Positions 59,997 through 64,000 of a stretch of 64,000 nt of DNA are shown here, piece after piece. The stretch's first letter is position 1. Each line of letters opens with the position of its first letter. The notes below the pieces were generated by a model. The model saw only the letters and a list, made by a program, of their open reading frames with translations, had not been told where the DNA came from and did no database searches. The DNA is from F-183 sp964627455. GTDB taxonomy: Bacteria > Acidobacteriota > Terriglobia > Bryobacterales > Bryobacteraceae. The DNA lies in NCBI GenBank assembly GCA_964627455.1, contig CAZVKC010000028.1, positions 1 through 64,000 of the forward strand, read 5' to 3'. A program made the position numbers and the translations under genes.

Positions 59997-60896
59997 ATGT
60001 TACACATTCGCGAAATTCTCTTCCCGGTGGACTTCTCACCGCGATGCTCGGCATCTGCGAATGCGGTACAGGCTCTGGCGCAGAGAACCGGCGCGATGGT
60101 GACGTTGTTCCATGTCGTGGGCAAACCGGTGGACTGGATCGGTCCGCCCCACAATGAACAACTCCGGGCAGACCTGGAAGGCCAGCCCCTCAGCGATGTC
60201 GCCGGGCGGCTGCAGATGATCCGCACACAGATGTTGCAGGATTTCCGGCCGGAACTCTGGAATCCGGGCCGGACCCGCTATGTCGTGGATACCGGCGAGG
60301 TCTCGTCGGCCCTCCTGCGTTGCATTGAGTCCCTAAACCCAGATCTGGTCATGATTCCCACGCACGGGCATGGGGGATTCCGCCGGTTTCTGACCGGCTC
60401 CGTCACCAACCGGCTGCTGCACGACGTCAAAGGCCCGATCTGGACCGACGCACATGTCGAGGAAATGAGACCCGGGATCCGCGACGTCTGCGACAAGGTG
60501 TACTGCGCACTCGACCTGGTGGACGACGACCATGACCTGCGCCTGATCCAATGGGCTGTCGACTACTCGAAGATCTGGAACACGGGTCCGGTGACATTGC
60601 TGCATGCCGTGCATGGGGCGGTCCACGTGCCGGGGCAGCCGGATGAACCTTTTGCCGCAACGCTGATGCAGTGGGCGAAGGAGAATCTGGAGAACCTGCA
60701 GACAAAGGCGCGGACGAAATTCCCGATGGTGATCGAAGCGGAAACTCCCGGCAGGCTGATTATGAAGACAGTGGAGGAGCCCAAATCGAGCGTCGTGATC
60801 ATTGGGCGGGGACACCACGACGGGATGTTCGGCAGGCTGGGGTCGCAGGCGTACTCGATTATCCGGAGTTCGCCCTGCCCGGTGATCAGCATCTGA
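59997..60896 (+). CDS. tandem universal-stress-protein (UspA) domain protein
   Basis: A 299-residue protein with two Usp folds. The first starts ILFPVDFSPRCSASANAVQA and ends with the ATP-binding type motif MIPTHGHGGFRRFLTGSVTN. The second starts VYCALDLVDDDHDLRLIQWA and ends VIIGRGHHDGMFGRLGSQAY. The second repeat is less canonical. It probably senses ATP or stress. The gene is divergent from a DksA/TraR-like gene, and both functions fit a stress response. Confidence 0.85.
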   Translation: MLHIREILFPVDFSPRCSASANAVQALAQRTGAMVTLFHVVGKPVDWIGPPHNEQLRADLEGQPLSDVAGRLQMIRTQMLQDFRPELWNPGRTRYVVDTGEVSSALLRCIESLNPDLVMIPTHGHGGFRRFLTGSVTNRLLHDVKGPIWTDAHVEEMRPGIRDVCDKVYCALDLVDDDHDLRLIQWAVDYSKIWNTGPVTLLHAVHGAVHVPGQPDEPFAATLMQWAKENLENLQTKARTKFPMVIEAETPGRLIMKTVEEPKSSVVIIGRGHHDGMFGRLGSQAYSIIRSSPCPVISI

Positions 60897-60930
60897 CGAA
60901 GCCAACCACCGGGCTTGAGGGGAGGGAGAG

Positions 60931-61572
60931 TTACTTCAGCGGCTTCACGCGGATGTTCTTGTAGTAGATCGTCGAACCCGGATCGTGCGCCTGCAGCGCG
61001 AAGGTCTTGCCTGCCCCGAGCACGCGGCCCGGGCTGCCCTTGGGACCCTGCCAGTCATCGGGCTGCGTCCAGTCGGAAACCTTCTTGCCGTTGACGAACA
61101 CCTGCACGTGCTTGTCCTTCACGATGATGTGTTCGGTGAACCATTCGTCGTCCTTGAACGGTTCCTTGTTGTCCTGCACGTTGTACAGGCCACCGGTCTT
61201 CTTCCAGTCGCCGTGCGAGTTGTTGACCTGGACTTCGAAGCCCTTATCCGGCCAGCCTTTCTCCTGATACGTGGTGTGGAAGTAGATACCGCCGTTGGAC
61301 TTCGGACGGGTCATCACATCGACCTTCAGCTCGAAATTCCTGAAGTCCGGCTCCTTGCCTTTGAACGGACCGGAATAATACAGATGGCAGTACTTGCCGT
61401 TGGCGACGATCGCGCCGTCCTTCACGGAGAAGGATTCGGGATTCTCTTTGGCCGCGGTCCAACCGGTGAGGTCCTTGCCGTTGAACAGCGAGACAAAGCC
61501 CTTCTCGGGCTTATCGGCGGCGAAAAGCGTTCCGGCCACGAGGCCGGCTACGAGTAGCACAGATGAGCGCAT
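60931..61572 (-). CDS. secreted DUF1080 protein (3-keto-disaccharide hydrolase family)
   Basis: A 213-residue exported protein with a signal peptide (MRSSVLLVAGLVAGTLFA) and one jelly-roll domain of family DUF1080. The hallmarks are GFVSLFNGKDLTGWTA near the start, then NFELKVDVMTRPKSNGGIYF, and TIYYKNIRVKPL at the end. Some members hydrolyse 3-keto-glycosides formed by Gfo/Idh/MocA oxidoreductases. The Gfo/Idh gene of this window lies 26 kb away, so a link is speculative. Confidence 0.9.
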   Translation of the reverse strand: MRSSVLLVAGLVAGTLFAADKPEKGFVSLFNGKDLTGWTAAKENPESFSVKDGAIVANGKYCHLYYSGPFKGKEPDFRNFELKVDVMTRPKSNGGIYFHTTYQEKGWPDKGFEVQVNNSHGDWKKTGGLYNVQDNKEPFKDDEWFTEHIIVKDKHVQVFVNGKKVSDWTQPDDWQGPKGSPGRVLGAGKTFALQAHDPGSTIYYKNIRVKPLK

Positions 61573-61587
61573 GTTTAGACCTTATCA

Positions 61588-63009
61588 CTACTGCAGGGCG
61601 TCTAGCGCGTCCTGGATCTTCGACTTGTCGCCGACCACGATGACGGCCATCTTCGCGGGGTTGAGATAGGTCTCGGCGAGACGCTGGATATCCTCGCGTT
61701 TGACGCCCATCACACGGTTCGTATACTGCCGCAGATAGTCGTCGGTCAGGCCGTGCATGTCGACGAAGCGAAGCTGCGACAGCACGCCGCCGTTGCTGGC
61801 GTTGCGCAGGATGAACATGCCCGCGGCTTCATTTCGGATCCGGGTGAGTTCTTCTTCCGATGGCGGTTCCGAGCGGATTTTGTTGATCTCTTTCAGAATC
61901 TCCTTCACGCCGGCTGCGGCGAACTTGTTCTGGAGATCGGAGCTGTGCGCCCAGTACGCGGTCTTGTAGTTGCGGCGGATGTTCGAAAACGGGCTGTATG
62001 TATAGCCTTTTTCTTCGCGAATGTTCGTCGTGATGCGCGAAATGAAGCTGCCGCCGAGCATGCTGTTCAGAATGTCGAGCGGAACGGAGTCCGGATCGGA
62101 CGGGTTCACCGGCACCGGGATCGCGAATCGCACGACCGCCTGCTCGGAATTTGGGCGTTCGACAAACACGACCTGTTTCTTGGCTTCCAGTTTCGGCACG
62201 TTGCGCAACGGCTCCGGACCTTTCTTCCAGCCGGCGAACGCCCTGGTGATTGCGTCTTTCGCTTGCGCACGATCAAAGCGGCCGACGATGTAGATCCGCG
62301 TGCGGGCGGCGCCGAACTGCGTCGAATGAAACCGCTTGACGTCATCGAGCGTGAACCGCTTCAGTGCTTCTTCATCCGGAATCACGCCACGGGAATACGG
62401 ATGCGTTGCCGGGAACATCGTCTTCTGCAACGCGGCTTCCGCGAGGATCCCCGGGCGGGACTTCGCGATGCGCGCGTTGCGCAGCATGTCGGCGCGCAGC
62501 CGTTCGAGTTCCGAGGCGGGAAGGTCCGGAGATTGCACCACACTCGCGAGCATCCGGATCGCCTGCGGCGCGAATTCGCCGAGGACCTCCATGCTGGCAG
62601 TGGTCGAATCGGGTACGGCGCGGATGTTCAAGGATCCGCCCATCGACGCCGCCTCTTCCGCCAACTGCTTGGCCGACTTGCCGCCCGCGCCTTCCTTCAT
62701 GAGTTCCGCGGTGAGGTCTGCGAGCGCGTCTTCGTTGGCGGCTTCGTTGATGTTTCCAGCCAGCACGGTGACCGCGATGCTGACCAGCGGCGCGGATCCG
62801 TATTCGACGAGGCTGGCCGTGAGTCCGTTCGGCAGCTTGACCAACTCGCGCGGCGGGACCGCGAACGTTTTGGGTTTGCCTGACGCCGGCGGGGTTTCGA
62901 GCGGCTTGCCGTCCGGCTGGGTCGTGGGGCGTGGCGGCCGCTGCCGGGGCGCCTGCTGCTGGGCGAAAAGGGAAAGTCCAAGCAGGAGGAGTGCAATGGT
63001 TGGCTTCAT
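61588..63009 (-). CDS. M16-family peptidase-like subunit lacking the zinc motif
   Basis: A 473-residue exported protein (signal MKPTIALLLLGLSLFAQ, then a Pro-rich linker) with the two-domain M16B fold. The position where catalytic members have HxxEH instead reads ALADLTAELMKEGAG, so it is probably the non-catalytic partner. Other M16 features remain, such as RREEKGYTYSPFS-like NIREEKGYTYSPFS and LNSMLGGSFISRI. It starts one base after the stop of the upstream M16 gene, and the two products should form a heterodimer like bacterial or mitochondrial processing peptidase pairs. The start Met is at 63009; an eight-residue extension to 63033 is less likely. Confidence 0.88.
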   Translation of the reverse strand: MKPTIALLLLGLSLFAQQQAPRQRPPRPTTQPDGKPLETPPASGKPKTFAVPPRELVKLPNGLTASLVEYGSAPLVSIAVTVLAGNINEAANEDALADLTAELMKEGAGGKSAKQLAEEAASMGGSLNIRAVPDSTTASMEVLGEFAPQAIRMLASVVQSPDLPASELERLRADMLRNARIAKSRPGILAEAALQKTMFPATHPYSRGVIPDEEALKRFTLDDVKRFHSTQFGAARTRIYIVGRFDRAQAKDAITRAFAGWKKGPEPLRNVPKLEAKKQVVFVERPNSEQAVVRFAIPVPVNPSDPDSVPLDILNSMLGGSFISRITTNIREEKGYTYSPFSNIRRNYKTAYWAHSSDLQNKFAAAGVKEILKEINKIRSEPPSEEELTRIRNEAAGMFILRNASNGGVLSQLRFVDMHGLTDDYLRQYTNRVMGVKREDIQRLAETYLNPAKMAVIVVGDKSKIQDALDALQ

Positions 63010-63010
63010 G

Positions 63011-64000
63011 TTACTTCGCGGCCTCCGGAACAATGGTGAGGATCGTGCGGTTGGTCTTGCGGAGGTATTCCTTCGCGACGTTTTGAATCATTTCGGGCGT
63101 GACTTTGCGGAGATTCGCCTCGACCTGGTTGGCCTTGTCGGGCGCGTCGTCGAAGAGCGCGAAGCAGGCGAGGACGTCGGCGCGTCCCACCGGATTGCTG
63201 AGGGTGGAGTACCAATACGCGCGGAACTTCACAATCGCGCGATCGAGTTGGGCGCGGGTGACGCCCTTTTCCTGAATGCCCGCGACCACCTGGTCAAGCG
63301 AGGCGAGGATATCGTTGGCGGGCGTCTTCGCGTCGTGGACCAGCGAGACGGTCCACAGCATGGGTCCCTTGTAATTGAAGGCGTTGCCCAGCAGGTTGAT
63401 GCCGGAATCCACGGAACTCGCGTAACCCTTCTTTTTGACGATCTCTTCGGTCAGCAGCGCGTCGTCGCCGTCACCGAGGATCCCGGTGAGGAGCACCATG
63501 GCGAGGTGTTCGGGGGTATTCCGCTCAGGAACGTGATACGCGATGCCCAGCGCCGGCTGGTTGGCGAGCTTGTCGGTTTTCGACGCCCGCTGCTCTTCGG
63601 CCTGGCGCGGTTCGCTGAGGTCCGGCTGTGGAGGCAGCTTGGCCGCGGGGATCCCGGCGAAGTACTTGGAGATCCAGCGTCGGGTCTGCGCCTCGTCGAT
63701 ATCGCCGGTGATGGAGAGGACGGCGTTGTTGGGGGCGTAGTACAGGCGGAAGAAGTCCTTGACGTCCGCGAGAGTGGCGGCCTCGAGGTCTTTGAGGTCG
63801 CCGTAGAAGTTGTGGGCGTTGTACCAGTTCTTGTTGGCGTATTGCGGCATGTCGAGCCAGGGGAATCCGCCATAAGGCTGGTTGAGCACGTTGCCGAGGA
63901 CTTCGTTCGAGACCACGCCCTGCTGATTCAACAGGTTCGCCGGGGTGAGGAGGAGTCCCTTCATGCGGTCCGCCTCGGCCCAGAGGATGGGTTCGAGGAC
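63011..64000 (-). CDS. M16-family peptidase, catalytic-type subunit, 5' end outside window
   Basis: The visible ~330 residues cover the later part of the first M16 domain (ILWAEADRMKGLLLTPANL, NEVLGNVLNQPYGGFPWL, VKDFFRLYYAPNNAVLSITG) and the second domain (NTPEHLAMVLLTGILGDGDD). The NExxxxxxQPYG region matches active M16 peptidases, where the second zinc-ligand Glu lies just after HxxEH; the HxxEH part itself would be beyond base 64000. The frame is open to the window edge with no start. It is followed within one base by the non-catalytic partner. Confidence 0.88.
   Translation of the reverse strand, partial: VLEPILWAEADRMKGLLLTPANLLNQQGVVSNEVLGNVLNQPYGGFPWLDMPQYANKNWYNAHNFYGDLKDLEAATLADVKDFFRLYYAPNNAVLSITGDIDEAQTRRWISKYFAGIPAAKLPPQPDLSEPRQAEEQRASKTDKLANQPALGIAYHVPERNTPEHLAMVLLTGILGDGDDALLTEEIVKKKGYASSVDSGINLLGNAFNYKGPMLWTVSLVHDAKTPANDILASLDQVVAGIQEKGVTRAQLDRAIVKFRAYWYSTLSNPVGRADVLACFALFDDAPDKANQVEANLRKVTPEMIQNVAKEYLRKTNRTILTIVPEAAK

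Overview
The window is about 64 kb of high-GC chromosomal DNA from what looks like a member of the Acidobacteriota, most likely the Bryobacterales/Solibacteres group. The evidence is a C-terminal domain of the Solibacter-type TIGR03437 family on a secreted serine hydrolase (26100-28397), a PEP-CTERM protein, many secreted TPR and Ig-like proteins of the sort abundant in Solibacter, a TolB-like/TPR protein family typical of that group, and very tight gene packing. I saw no integrase, transposase, insertion sequence, CRISPR array, tRNA or rRNA. Two 100-base runs of N (10429-10528 and 39785-39884) are scaffolding gaps. Each is flanked by an identical 55-base overlap, so the two genes they appear to break (serC and a TlpA-like gene) are almost certainly intact in the genome.

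Layout. 1-6.5 kb: end of a hypothetical gene, a GT-A-like glycosyltransferase, a Deg/HtrA protease, a zinc-ribbon membrane protein and a NadD-like nucleotidyltransferase. 6.5-16.1 kb: an ACS-family MFS transporter divergent from a cupin, a secreted protein, phosphoserine aminotransferase, a YtcJ-like amidohydrolase divergent from a secreted sialidase, and an S9 peptidase. 16.1-19.3 kb: a coupled pair of SPFH proteins, then a TerC-family gene and a small membrane protein, which I place under a yybP-ykoY manganese riboswitch with an intrinsic terminator. 19.5-21.1 kb: an isolated transcription unit encoding a 22-residue Lys/Ala peptide, then alanine racemase. 21.3-28.4 kb: alpha/beta hydrolase, amidase, a large secreted protein and a serine hydrolase.

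28.4-33.9 kb is the most interesting part. It is a tightly overlapping operon for quinohemoprotein amine dehydrogenase (diheme alpha subunit, radical-SAM/SPASM QhpD, cross-linked gamma subunit, beta-propeller beta subunit) that ends with a peptidase U32/UbiV-like protein carrying a likely four-cysteine Fe-S site. The known O2-dependent tryptophan hydroxylase QhpG and the leader protease QhpE are not in the window. After it come a Gfo/Idh/MocA oxidoreductase, a PEP-CTERM protein and the rpsO-pnp pair, whose pnp leader can fold into two alternative hairpins around the ribosome binding site. 39.3-43.9 kb: TlpA-like, DsbA-like and MauE/DoxX-like proteins followed by a Rieske protein and a cytochrome b fused to two haem c motifs, which reads as a redox-maturation plus bc-complex cluster.

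43.9-64 kb: two TPR proteins, a GT2 synthase and a GT87-like mannosyltransferase, an M24 peptidase, Ku, an Fpg/Nei glycosylase, a cluster of TPR/TolB-like protein, PP2C phosphatase and three secreted proteins, a cytochrome c, a DksA/TraR zinc-finger protein divergent from a tandem UspA protein, a DUF1080 protein, and an M16 peptidase pair whose catalytic member runs off the window.

Genes are packed closely. Three convergent pairs share a 4-base CTAG/TTAG that holds both stop codons, and several genes have a -10-like box only 5-9 bases upstream of the start codon, which suggests leaderless mRNAs. Apart from the stretch 19262-19905, which holds the riboswitch and the 22-residue gene, no gene-free stretch exceeds 300 bases.
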